Below are positions 10,901-20,267 of a stretch of 64,000 nucleotides of DNA, piece by piece. A program made the position numbers and the translations under genes. How positions within the stretch are numbered: the stretch's first letter is position 1; every line of letters begins with the position of its first letter. This DNA is from Trichoderma breve. Its lineage: Eukaryota; Ascomycota; Sordariomycetes; Hypocreales; Hypocreaceae. Location of the stretch: contig NC_079235.1 in the NCBI RefSeq assembly GCF_028502605.1, positions 4,154,001 through 4,218,000 of the forward strand. The letters are read 5' to 3'. Under the pieces are notes generated by a model that saw only the letters and a program-made list of their open reading frames with translations, did not search any database and had not been told where the DNA came from.

Positions 10901-12842
10901 ACGATCACAATTTCAGGTGATTGAAGAAGAGTTGAATGAAGTCCCTGGTCTAACTTCCGGTTCTCTTCAAGGGTATGAGTTATATCAGCCGTCCTACAAT
11001 TTTGATCCCCTTGCACCAGCATATCAACCACTTGAGGGACCACCGTCAGCCGCGTACGCGCCAAAGATATCAGCTGATGATGATTTCCGACTTTACGGCA
11101 CAAATTTCTCCCCGTTAACGTCCCCAGTTCTCACTTCGTCCGATTTCTCCTTATTCCCAGCCGCAACGACGAAGATGGATGAAAGTAGCTCATCAGCAGC
11201 TCCTATCGTGACATCGCGTCAAGCCATCGCTAGCCGTTCAAGCGGACGCTTAAGCTCGGATCAGAGGCGCAAATCATCCAAGTTCTTATGCACCATCTGT
11301 AACGACCATCCAGGTGGCTTCCGAGGGCCTCATGAGCTCGATCGTCATATGCGTCGACATGACAGCAACAAAATGACAAGGAAGTTTATATGCCGCGACC
11401 CGACCTCCGTTGGCATCAAGCCCGATATCCAAGCCATCAATCCGCTATCGAAGTGCAAATCTTGCTTGACACAGGAGCAGTACGATACTGTAGCCGGAGC
11501 AATATCTCACTTATACATTGAGCATATGATAGATCCATCCACTAGGAAGTCACACGCCGATCAAAGCAAAAGATCGCTGATAGAGCAACTTAAGGTTTGG
11601 TGTTGTGAAGTACAGGTTGATGGAAACGGGCGAATACTGGCACAAGCTGGTGACGCAAGTGCAGCGCTGCAGGCCGAGGGAGATGATATTCCTGGTTTCC
11701 TAAAGGCTCTAGACAGTCACAAGACTTTGAAGTCATTCGAGCCAGGCAAGAAAGGAGAATCAGCGACGAGCAGAACGGTCGCCCAGTTGTCCAAGTTCCA
11801 GCAGATGAGAGAGTCTAACAACGCCTTGACCGAGTCGATGACTTCATCAATGCAGCTTGATCATTCCTCAATTGTTTCAAGCAGACAGCTCGATGGAATG
11901 ATTTACACCGAGGGTGAGCCTTCGGCGATGGACTGCGACGACGACAACGAAGATACAGAAATGACCTCTGATATACCAGAGCCCTCCGGTTCACCGCCAG
12001 CGGGTGCTGGAGGTCCTGATGTTCAGGAGATCGTTTGCTCCAATTGCTTTACCCAAGATAGTCTGGTTTGGCCAACAAGCCCGGAAGAAAAACCTCTTTG
12101 CGTGGATTGCAGCAGAAATCTGCCCACCTCTCAAGATTCTGCACGGCCATCGTACAACGGCTCTTTCTCTCCCACTGCCATCGCAGTTCGGCGAGAACGA
12201 CAAGCTCAGCGTGAGCGAAAAGCTCAGGAACAGCGCGACCACGCCCTGATTGGAGACCGAAGAGGTTCAATGACCAATTTTCTCTCTTCCACTGCCGCCA
12301 CAACTCGACAGCAGCAATATCTTGAACAACTGCAGCAACCACCTCGCAGCAGCAAGCGGCCACGGCCCGTGGTAGCGTGTATCGAGTGTCGGAAGCGCAA
12401 GACGCGATGTGATGGCCAATATCCTTGCTTGGCGTGCCATAGGTCGAACCGTTCCTGCAAAAGAGCCGACCCGGGCTCGTTTAACCCCTCTGTGGGCTCA
12501 GACGCAGAAGTATCTGAGCCTCACATGGCACCCTGGGTTCAGGATAACATCAGCAAGCCATTCGCAAGCGTGGCCAATGCCTTTAAGAATTCTCTCCTAT
12601 CTCGGCAGCCTGAGCGTGAACTCACGCGGAATCGAAGTAGGTCGATCACTAAGCCAGACAAAAGCCAGACTGCAAACACCACCGATACCTCTCCTGTCAT
12701 TGGTACCGGAGGCGTCATCAATAATGCCAACGTTGGTGCTCATAAGGACCTCTCGAGGCTCCATGCTGGCTTAGCATCTCCCAACGACGTCGATTCAGAT
12801 GACGTGCGTCACACCGAAGCGGATAGATGGCTTATGAAATGA
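7923..12842 (+). CDS. giant multidomain protein: Cys-type trypsin-fold segment, La-motif and several zinc fingers
   Basis: One uninterrupted exon, 1639 aa, starting at ATG 7923. N-terminal domain about 1-150. RS-rich tracts at about 246-325 alternate with Ala/Gly hydrophobic stretches. An acidic run (391-404) lies inside a trypsin-fold-like segment whose triad candidates are H360 (SISHFL), D471 (LDYAFFEV) and C554 (GDCGGW). La-motif at about 611-705 (KVEYYFSIENL, WESFVLP). Zinc modules: C783, C804, C807, H822, H827; a C2H2 finger C1123, C1126, H1142, H1146; then C1157, C1178, C1181, H1196, H1201 with spacing identical to the first. GATA-spaced CxxC pair C1372, C1375, C1393, C1396. Canonical Zn2Cys6 finger from C1486 to C1512. 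I infer a nuclear nucleic-acid-binding protein, possibly regulatory. Whether the protease-like part is active is unknown. Confidence 0.85.
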   Translation: MSFVSRSPKTWPYAQSSAQDSVGKLLGTLHPGLLGDILCWEAKGEARRLFESSLKKSILDYLLEHSDKAQESGSYLSIPLFMVGKRAKRAKPVVMLVSDDKVARKEAYDLILHSDIMAKYPGFELGHSDFEKLMAWAGDSVSVFSLQQEGTPDCYRLISGQEVSDKEASDRQVSGRKILASASLGALGTESIARARNVYGDRSRGDDTSPDRNSVPKQGLGPAAAALAIAGAAKYLQAGKVEKEERRRGRSRSRSFTSSDDDHSPPRSRSRSRRRQRSTSTSAKAAVGTAAVAGLVQHFRNKSRTRSKSRSRSRLRSGSRSKSTLKRSISTSARLGLFRTATAGGVVSYMGKHMLLSISHFLRDSPSIELPAHKFEASQISDCEITGLGDFDDDDDDETDTDFVETVRQGSVSDVDESKDSEMDDSYTPTSASESDRNSQRRLSISLQEPSSPEGRLIGKGKPVVCSEELDYAFFEVDMSSPSESPLNNAISLTDLDKIESGPRNTAVKTVASNGRVVHGLMSEDTLPVRLPHSKGFTEVYTARFFGSLGPGDCGGWVRDKVTGRLFGHVFAGNLSNGLTAIMPAKLVFEHARAQLDQRFALTAHQNQNAAFSFSALKEKVEYYFSIENLAGDLYLRARMDSQGFVPLHLITSFKGMRQLTDDIDIVRAVCEFSVELDFAVGDDGIERVRRSQGWESFVLPLDERDESARNSGPAYLSFKNRELKPHHKLQELKQSTLQSIDDNDDDSTYGSAAKRPLSLPKGITNMFRSRVKQAKLVKKYVCRDPTAAGLYSDVKPDFPLSQCPECSSGKTYNAYYMAADHLRRRHFQRHYQETLVNSNSRVVRLSSAVSDLRLWTEEVLAKADEPLGSSIAEVTEDEASHSTEKVSPSQDVTKNVSPSYDANENASPSHDVNENVSPSHDVNSSGPSFQPLTDAPFPYPSFDRVEPYAPLYPSWNTPLPGLSFSPHSVSTATPSSIANSPYQLYNVNSYGSRSQFQVIEEELNEVPGLTSGSLQGYELYQPSYNFDPLAPAYQPLEGPPSAAYAPKISADDDFRLYGTNFSPLTSPVLTSSDFSLFPAATTKMDESSSSAAPIVTSRQAIASRSSGRLSSDQRRKSSKFLCTICNDHPGGFRGPHELDRHMRRHDSNKMTRKFICRDPTSVGIKPDIQAINPLSKCKSCLTQEQYDTVAGAISHLYIEHMIDPSTRKSHADQSKRSLIEQLKVWCCEVQVDGNGRILAQAGDASAALQAEGDDIPGFLKALDSHKTLKSFEPGKKGESATSRTVAQLSKFQQMRESNNALTESMTSSMQLDHSSIVSSRQLDGMIYTEGEPSAMDCDDDNEDTEMTSDIPEPSGSPPAGAGGPDVQEIVCSNCFTQDSLVWPTSPEEKPLCVDCSRNLPTSQDSARPSYNGSFSPTAIAVRRERQAQRERKAQEQRDHALIGDRRGSMTNFLSSTAATTRQQQYLEQLQQPPRSSKRPRPVVACIECRKRKTRCDGQYPCLACHRSNRSCKRADPGSFNPSVGSDAEVSEPHMAPWVQDNISKPFASVANAFKNSLLSRQPERELTRNRSRSITKPDKSQTANTTDTSPVIGTGGVINNANVGAHKDLSRLHAGLASPNDVDSDDVRHTEADRWLMK
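10581..10700 (+). repeat. 30-bp tandem repeat, four copies, in coding sequence
   Basis: Four 30-bp units begin at 10581, 10611, 10641 and 10671, each opening with GTTTCCCCTT or GCTTCCCCTT. They encode ten-residue repeats of the type VSPSHDVNEN, rich in Ser, Asp and Asn. The repeat lies in the disordered linker between the first zinc module and the second C2H2 block and keeps the frame, so copy number could vary without breaking the gene. Confidence 0.95.
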
Positions 12843-13594
12843 TAACTTTCCATCGGAAAAAGAAAGAGAAAAAAACTTTAAAGAAAGAAAAATGAGACAC
12901 GATCAGGTTGCATGACAAGCATGCCTGAAAACGATATTACTGCCAACTATTACCAGCGCTGACGATGAAGGATGACTCCTTCAGACTGATTGAAGTTAGG
13001 TTACGAGGAAATGACTATGATGGAATGTTTAAAGGGCTGGAAATGAAAGATGAATCCAATGTTTCTTTGCTACGGGGATTAGAAAAGCAATCTCATACAA
13101 CTTGATATATTGTTTGTATCTTATAGTCGGACTATCTAGCGTTTGTTACACGTTTCAAATATACCAATCCCAATTCATGTTCATCTCTTCAGAAGCTCCG
13201 TTATTTTCAAGTCACAGGAAATGTAAGGAATACAAATGACATTCACAACAATTGATATACTTCAAGTTGTAATGTATGTTAATTTTCATTTTCTATTCTC
13301 TATGCCCTCAGGTAGATATTAACTGAAGTATTGATTCCTTCTACCCTAAAACATCAATTCATTGAACAATTAGGGGATGGCCAGGCACTAATGCGGGGCA
13401 CTAGCAGATACACAAGATTGCACGCTAATTTAGCGCAGTCCCAAGTACTCGTGGCTTCTGCTGTTAAGGCGAGTTGGACCCCTGAACGGCCTACGCCTAA
13501 AGTAACCGTCGATTGAAACCTCTGACCAAAACACCAACATTCCTTTATCTCGTTGCTTTTTCCCTTCTTCTTCTCTTCTGTCGTGCTTTTGCAC
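12843..13594. other. intergenic region before the Ted1-like gene
   Basis: No gene seen. The right end, about 13540-13592, is strongly pyrimidine-rich on the plus strand, as is usual near fungal transcription starts, and leads directly into the Ted1-like start. Confidence 0.5.
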
Positions 13595-13615
13595 ATGCGG
13601 CTGGCTACATGTTAG
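13595..13615 (+). other. six-codon uORF overlapping the next start codon
   Basis: An ATG at 13595 opens a six-codon frame ending in TAG at 13613-13615. It overlaps, in another frame, the proposed Ted1-like start at 13609. Both ATGs have weak contexts (C and T at -3). If transcription begins in the pyrimidine-rich tract just upstream, leaky scanning past this ATG would be needed to make the enzyme. Confidence 0.4.
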
Positions 13616-15354
13616 TCGCGGCTTTCCTGCGCAATGGCTTGGGCCTCTTGGTGCCTGTGGCGATAGCCTGTACGATTTACCTCTATCTTTATCCCTTCTT
13701 CGGTGGTTGCGCGTTTCCCCTGCCCTCGAGAGACGCCCACGAAGCCTTTGAGGCAACCAAACGACTCCATTGGCCCTTCAACGAGACCCAAACCGATGCA
13801 GATCATGTGCCTACTCAACTTGCTCCCTTTCGACTCCTCGCTCTGGGCGATCCTCAGCTCGAAGGAGACACTTCGGTCGCGACGGTCATCCTGGGCACAT
13901 TCCCCCACGTAATCAGCATCTACAAGCATCTCACCTTTCAGACGGAACACTGGTGCTTTCGAGAGCGCATCCGCTGGACGGTGCACGATATCGTCGACAT
14001 ATTTTTCGAGGACATTCCCTATTACCTTGACTCTTGGCGCAAACGCCTCGATCTCTTCGGCAACGACTTCTACCTCAACCACATCTATAGAACCCTACAC
14101 TGGTGGTCGCGCCCGACACACGTAAGCGTTCTTGGCGATCTTTTGGGCAGTCAGTGGATCGAAGACGATGAATTCGAGAAGCGAGGCCACAGATTCTGGG
14201 AGAGGACTTTCCGCGGCGGAGAGAGAGTGCCGGATGATATCGCCACGTGGCCAGCGCACGAATATGATTTGACGGGCATGCTGGACGGATCCGAGGCGGA
14301 GGAGATCTGGACAAAGAGAATCATCAACGTTGCTGGCAACCACGATATCGGATATGCTGGAGACTTGACTGCCGAGCGATTGTTGCGGTTCGAGCGTGTC
14401 TTTGGCAAGGTCAACTACGAGCTTCGATTCGGAATTCCCATCAACGACTCGGATGTGTTGGCCACCATTCATAACGACCAAACAAACCCCCACTCTCCCC
14501 GCCTGGAACCCGAGATCCGTATCGTTGTTCTCAATGACATGAATCTCGACACTCCTGCCAAGGACACTGACCTGCAAGATGAGACGTACAAATTCATCAA
14601 CGCCGTCATCGGAACCTCAGCCGCCGTCGAATACTCGGGCATCTTCACCCTCGTCCTGACCCATATTCCGCTGTATAAACCTGAGGGCGTCTGCGTCGAC
14701 GCACCATTTTTCGACTTTCACGGCGCAGAGGACGGAGGTGGTGTGAAGGAGCAGTATCTCCTGAGTTTGGACGCAAGCAAAGGCTTCCTCGAGGGATTCT
14801 ACGGCATGAACAAAGACCCCTACGCGGCCGGTGCCGGACGAGGCCGCAAGGGCTTGATCCTCAACGGACACGATCACGAGGGCTGTGACACATACCACTT
14901 CATCAACCAGACAAACGGCACGGATCCTAGTGAGCGCTTCTGGGAAGTGGCGAGATGGCGTGATGCTCAGGCTCGAGGACTGCCGAACCTGACCACTTCG
15001 GGTGTCCCAGGCAGACGAGAGATTACGGTGCGTAGCATGATGGGCGACTTTAGCGGCAATGCGGGCCTTCTCAGTATGTGGTTCAACCAAGAGACGTGGG
15101 AGTGGGAGTACGAGTTTGTCAATTGTCGTCTGGGCACACAGCACTTTTGGTGGTTTGTCCACTTTTTGGATTTGGGAGTCGTCATCGCTTTCCTGGTGTA
15201 CATTGTTGTGAGCATTCTGGGGTTTGTAGGTGTTGATGTGGACGCACGCTTCTTTCAGCTGGTTGCCTGGATATGGCGCAAGTTGGCTCCGGCATGGTTG
15301 AGGAGGAGGGATGACGCGGCGACACAGAACGGACATGCTAGGATAAAAGGGTGA
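13609..15354 (+). CDS. TED1: Ted1/Cdc1-type metallophosphoesterase (GPI-glycan remodelling)
   Basis: Intronless, 581 aa from ATG 13609; the frame extends upstream but has no earlier in-frame ATG in the window that fits. An N-terminal hydrophobic helix (about residues 10-30) anchors it. The metallophosphoesterase motifs are complete and in order: GDPQ (80-83), LGDLLGSQ (about 175), GNHD (243-246), THIPLY and GHDHEGC (420-426). A second hydrophobic stretch lies at about 519-542 before a basic tail. Yeast Ted1 and animal PGAP5/MPPE1 remove ethanolamine phosphate from the GPI glycan in the ER, which helps cargo export. This order of motifs with two membrane segments fits that family; the related Cdc1 is the main alternative. 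Confidence 0.85.
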   Translation: MLVAAFLRNGLGLLVPVAIACTIYLYLYPFFGGCAFPLPSRDAHEAFEATKRLHWPFNETQTDADHVPTQLAPFRLLALGDPQLEGDTSVATVILGTFPHVISIYKHLTFQTEHWCFRERIRWTVHDIVDIFFEDIPYYLDSWRKRLDLFGNDFYLNHIYRTLHWWSRPTHVSVLGDLLGSQWIEDDEFEKRGHRFWERTFRGGERVPDDIATWPAHEYDLTGMLDGSEAEEIWTKRIINVAGNHDIGYAGDLTAERLLRFERVFGKVNYELRFGIPINDSDVLATIHNDQTNPHSPRLEPEIRIVVLNDMNLDTPAKDTDLQDETYKFINAVIGTSAAVEYSGIFTLVLTHIPLYKPEGVCVDAPFFDFHGAEDGGGVKEQYLLSLDASKGFLEGFYGMNKDPYAAGAGRGRKGLILNGHDHEGCDTYHFINQTNGTDPSERFWEVARWRDAQARGLPNLTTSGVPGRREITVRSMMGDFSGNAGLLSMWFNQETWEWEYEFVNCRLGTQHFWWFVHFLDLGVVIAFLVYIVVSILGFVGVDVDARFFQLVAWIWRKLAPAWLRRRDDAATQNGHARIKG

Positions 15355-16208
15355 TTGGATATGATAGCGAATACCCCCAAGTTTTCTTGTACGATAATAG
15401 ACGTGTTTATGTAGTATACGCATGAATTGGGGTGGGACTTTTTGTATCGTGTTTGCTGGGTTACTATCGTCATAGGTAAAGGAATGCATGGCTTGTGAAT
15501 GCATAGCTGGAGGCAGTCATACTTGCAGGTTTAGGATGGTATCGATTTTTATTAGCTTCATATGAAGACGGCTTCATTAATACTGCCTAATATATTAAAG
15601 TAGCTAGGCTTTTACTTGGGCGCCGTTAAGTCATATTAGATCTCTAAACAACATTTGAAGCATATCAGTCTGGAAACATGTTAAGTCATCAACGTTTGCT
15701 TTTCATCATCCATCGTTACTGCGGTGCGACATCATCTGTTAAAGCCATGCACACGATCCTCATCTCGTGTTTGCCGCTGCCGAGTAACGTATACAAGAAT
15801 TCAAGCATATACCATGTAGCACTAAAGACAGATTCTTTGTGTCTCTCCATGTGAGCTGAACCAGCTACAATTACCTGATAACACAAGAGCATGTTTGTCA
15901 GTACTAACAGCTTGGCGGTATACGAGTTGATACGGTGCCGGATCATGGCGTTGCAAGATGAGCTGCAATTATCCGCAGGAACTTGGTCCGGGCAAAAACA
16001 AACATCTTGATATAGTTCCCGAGAAGCTTGACGGACGGATAGATCTCGTGTGACAAACTCACTTTTTCCTTCCTTCTCTTCCTTTTGTCATCAAGTCCCT
16101 TGCATATAGATCACCATAGTGACAAAGAAGATATAAAGTCTAACGACTCCCTCCTTATCATCATCTTCTCCTTCTTCCTCTTCTCCTTTCAAAATCGTTA
16201 TACCGATA
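15355..16208. other. intergenic region
   Basis: No gene supported. A 76-codon frame on the minus strand (15716-15946) has no family signature. The right end (about 16060-16200) is T/C-rich and is the likely promoter and leader of the secreted-protein gene. Confidence 0.5.
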
Positions 16209-16872
16209 ATGAACGCCCCAATACCAACCGCTTTCTCCTATCGAACCATCAACTCCATCAAAATGATGCTCCTCCGCCTCCTCGTCGCCATCTTCTTCCA
16301 CCTCCCCACAGTCCTTTCCTTCCCCCAAATTCTCACTCATCCTCACCATCACAACACGAGCGTGGAAATCGATCCTCCTCTACCAACAACCATCCATCCC
16401 ATCCCTCTCCCAATCCCTCCAACAACATCTTTCCCAACACCAACAACAACTTCAGATCCCTGGAAAGACATGTGCAAACCCGGCGCCGAATGCGACTGCA
16501 CCCGCATCCCAGATAAAAACGGCGACGAGTAAGATAAATCCAAACACAAACTCACACATCAATCACTCCCCTTTTTAACAACCCATTAACTTTAGATACT
16601 TCCAATGCGTCACCAATCCCCGCTGCGATCACTGCTGGATCAACGTCACCACCATTCATCCAACTCCCCCAATTCCTCCCGCGACGAACCTCTTTAGCAC
16701 GGATTATCGCACGCTTTTGCCGGGGACGTATACTAGCTCTGAGGACGGCACGGCGCATGTTGTTGTTGTACAGCCATCGCAGCGTGTTACGACGAGGTTC
16801 GTTACTTTGACGCGGACGAGCTATGTTACTCTTTCTGTGACGCCTTCGTGCGATTGTTTCTTTACGCGATAG
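16209..16872 (+). CDS. small secreted Cys-rich, Pro/Thr-rich protein
   Basis: Two exons, 16209..16528 and 16596..16872, give 198 aa; the intron has GTAAGA and TTTAG ends. A second ATG at 16263 begins MMLLRLLVAIFFHLPTVLS, a good signal peptide, so the mature start may be 180 aa from that codon. After the signal comes a His-, Pro- and Thr-rich linker, then CKPGAECDC and QCVTNPRCDHC, and a terminal CDC motif, eight cysteines that could form four disulfides. Ser/Thr-rich segments suggest O-glycosylation. I know of no defined function. It could be a cell-surface protein or an effector-like secreted protein. Confidence 0.72.
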
Positions 16873-17584
16873 TTTGAGAGCAGTGGGTTTTGGGGGTGAC
16901 TGTTGAGTGGAAGTTATGAAGTATGCTTTGGAATTTCAGGGGTAAGGAGAGGAGGATTCAACAGCGTACCAGAAGCAGTCATTCTTTATAGTTCGCTTGT
17001 TTGGATTGCCCAAGTAATATCAAGTCCAAGTATGCAAGTTGAGAAAAAGAACAGCAGACTGAGACCTAGATATAACACGACTATCTCCTCCTAATACTTA
17101 ATGTCGCTCTTCACATCAATCACATCACTATAGCACTCAGACACACTCTCACAGATTCTGGTTCTCTTCAACATAATCCATCAATCGTCTCATACATCCT
17201 CTAGTATACAAGTCAAGTTACACAGAAGTATTTTTTCATCCTTCTTCGTTCGTAGCAAATACAAAAAATATGATCACAAAAGATCACCTCGCGCCCCCCT
17301 TTCCATCCCCTCCTTAATCGCCCCTTCGCAGCAAAAAGGCTCGTTTGACCCCATGCCATGATACCGAAGAAATTTCTATATGCAAATAATCCCGTTCTCG
17401 GTGGACGAATCCGAGGACCATAACCCTTGCCACGTTTCGTTTCCCCCTTTTGGTGTTTTTACAATTATTATGTGGTTGAAGCCATTATATAGCGGAGAGA
17501 GAGAGAGAGAAAGATCGCAGCGTCGTGCCCATCACCAATTTTTTTTCTTTGTTTTTTTATCTTTCTTCATTCTGGTACAGCGAC
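16873..17584. other. convergent 3' region
   Basis: No gene seen between the convergent secreted-protein and TIM50 genes. It contains a (GA)8 run at 17495-17510 and T-rich tracts near 17540-17565, probably TIM50 3' UTR read from the other strand. Confidence 0.5.
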
Positions 17585-19245
17585 TCATGCCTTGGTGTTG
17601 TCGCCGCCCTCCTTCTTAGGGCCAAACATGCCAGAGAAAGAACCCATCATGCTGCTCATCATCTCCTGCTGAGCCTTCTCCATGGCCTGCTGCTCCTCCT
17701 TGAGCCACTTCTCACCGTTCTCGCGGATCTCCTTCTCGAGGGCCTGGTAGTTGCGCTGGCCTCTCTCGCGGGCAATGTCCTGAAGCATCTTGCCCTGAGC
17801 ATAGGCTTCGGTAGGATCCTGCTCTCCGTCGACGGGAACGGTCATGCTCATCTTGCTGGGCTTCAGGCCAAGCAGGTTTCCAAGAGCACCCATGCCGGAC
17901 GGCTTTCCGTGCTTTGACTTTTCAGCACGCTGCTTGTTGAATTCTCGGCGGGCGATGGCTTCTCGGCGGGCAAACTCGGTAGGAATGTGCTTTCCTTCGA
18001 AGGACTTGAGAACCTTTCGTACATCGGAGTACTGCATGGTGTGGATATACTCGAGGAAAGGAATCAGAGCGACAAGCTCCTTATCGCTTGCATCACCCTT
18101 CCAAGGCTCTAGAATGACGGCGTTCTCAGGCTGCTTGCGGACGTGAGAGGCTTTGGTGTCGAGGATGATGACTTTGGAAAGGTCACGGTTGAGGTAGGAG
18201 AGATCCTATTTTGAACACAAGATTAGTTACACTGCTGCATTGACGTTGGTGGAAATCGGGGGCTTACCTTGACGATTTCTCCGTCTTCGTATTTGGTTGC
18301 CTCGCGATAGAGGGGCCACATGATGAAGCGGAAAGGATCCAGCTTCCGAACCAGCGGTTCTGCCATGCCAAAGGGAGCTGTGGTGAAGAGCACAAGCTCG
18401 TAGTATTGACTCAGGTATCGGATAAAGTAGTCCATTCCGGGTCGCTTTGCCACTCTCCAGCCATGCTCTCTAGTCCATTCGCTGTGGATGAGCATGTCGT
18501 CCAAACTGATGCAGAGGGTGTACGGGCGCTCGAAGCTCGGGTCGGGATCAGGTAGTAGCTTCTCAAAGGCTGGGTCCTGGTAATAAGACACTGACTCTCC
18601 CCATCGAGCTCTGGTGCGCTGCCACCACAGTGCCGGGCTCCATCCATTGGGAATATCGGGGTGGCGCTCTGCCTCGATGGGATCTTCCCAGTTACGACCC
18701 ATGTATGCGATGCCCATCAGTGATCCCGAGCCCGTGACAGCCAACATGAAGCGAGTCCACCACTTGCGGTTGCGCTCGCTGGTAGAGACATATTCTTCTC
18801 TGGCTCGGCCGCGGCCTCCTCCTCCGCTTCCTCCAGCAGCTGGCTCCTCCTCGCCCAGTGTCAATGACGACTGCGACTTGCCAGCTCTCTGCTCGAGCTC
18901 GGCTTCCAACGTCGAGGGAATGCCCTGGGTGAGATCAGGAAGCTTGTGGAAGGGTATGGGTTCTGGCTCAGCAGAGTCGGCGGGCTTCTGTTCAGCTGAG
19001 GAATCGACCTCTTGTGCTGGTGAGCCCTCTGCGGCGGGGCCCTTGGGTCCTGGTGAGGGCTGCTTCGGAGCTGGTCTGGGTGTCTCTCCGGGGCTGGATT
19101 TTTTGTTCGCATAGGTACGGAGGAATTGCGAAGCCGGAGCAGCAGTAGCAGCAGCAGGGAATCGAATGGGCTGACGCACAGCCGTTCGTGGTAGCCGACT
19201 GGCCGCCAGCCCCAGCCGAGAGGCTTGAGCTACTCTGGAGAGCAT
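17585..19245 (-). CDS. TIM50: mitochondrial import receptor subunit TIM50
   Basis: Two exons, complement(17585..18205, 18268..19245), give 532 aa. Residues 1-45 form a basic, acid-free presequence; a Pro/Gly-rich stretch follows; one membrane segment lies at about 166-183. The FCP1-like domain starts at [17 protein letters not shown] (241-257) with D249/D250, then [14 protein letters not shown] and [15 protein letters not shown]. The C-terminal region is charged and Gln/Glu-rich. TIM50 sits in the inner membrane, faces the intermembrane space and hands precursors from TOM to TIM23. The single intron (GTAAGC...AATAG) splits the FCP1-like domain between EIVK and DLSYLNRD, exactly where the family is continuous. 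Confidence 0.95.
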
Positions 19246-20267
19246 CGTGAAGCTGGGATGGACGGTGCAAAGGCCTCAAAGACGGAAGCGAGACTCTTCA
19301 ATTGCGCATGTCCCGGGTCGCTCGACGTTGATCTCGATGCCGCCGGATCCAAGACTCCTGGTTGGCTGGTTCAGATGTGTCTCGACAGTAGGAATTGCCT
19401 GTGGCCTGCAGTCATGGAAACGACGCTTTTAGTGGCGCAAAGGCAAAGTCGTTCTTCTCTCTCCCACTTCTTGCGTACTGACCCGCCTCCGTCATCCAGA
19501 ATTTTTTTGCCGGGATTGGGTTCAGCCGATGTTTACACGATTCTGGCATGTTCTCTTCCGCTTGGTGGGGTTTTCTGCATTTGCCCCGTTTGGGTCCCTC
19601 AATGCCGCCTGCGGACTAGCGCGCCGTCGACGGGCTCACGTGAAAGTGCCAATTGGGGAATGTCGAATCTCCAAAACCTCCGACTTGTACCGAGTACTTG
19701 TCTCTCAGTAGAACTCCCGGTTTTGTCATACCTCAAGAGACTCAAGTTTTCCCTCTTCCCCAGCTTTGTCCCGTCTTTTTGTCTCTCCCCCCTCACGAGA
19801 GAAGACCCTTGTTTCACTCCTGTTGCTGTCATTACGGTACAGTAATCTTACTGTTGCTGCGATTCTCGGACCACATCCGACCCTGTCTCTGTTCCTGTTT
19901 CACTCCGCTCTGGAACCATCGCCATTCCTTCAACATCGGCTGATTTGCCCAAGCGAAACCCGGCCGCCAATCAGTCCAATCAATATCATGGCTTTTGCGT
20001 TTGGTGCAATCTAGAGGGTGGTTCATCTCGAGTTTTGTCGTCTCGCCATGGAACCACCCTCGACGAGGCACCTCGTTCCGTTGTGATTGATCGACCTGAC
20101 TCTACCCGTCCTATTTAACCGCCGGTGTGGCATGCGCGCAAGACCAAGATTGGGGTTCCTAGTCTGCTGTACAGTATAACGAATTTCCGTTTGAACCGCT
20201 CCTCTTCGCTCCTCGAGATTCGATCCGAAAATCCGACATAATAATCTCCTCGTTTCATTATTTCGAA
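19246..20267. other. divergent promoter region
   Basis: About 1 kb between TIM50 (leftward) and the F-box-like gene (rightward). No gene supported. It should hold both promoters; the right part is C/T-rich on the plus strand. Confidence 0.5.

Noticed and set aside
13513..13608. N-terminal extension of the Ted1-like frame from a TTG codon
   Set aside because: No ATG; the CT-rich sequence is probably leader and the family fold begins after ATG 13609.
15716..15946. 76-codon minus-strand frame
   Set aside because: No recognisable domain, no intron or promoter support; could be a gene remnant but evidence is too thin.
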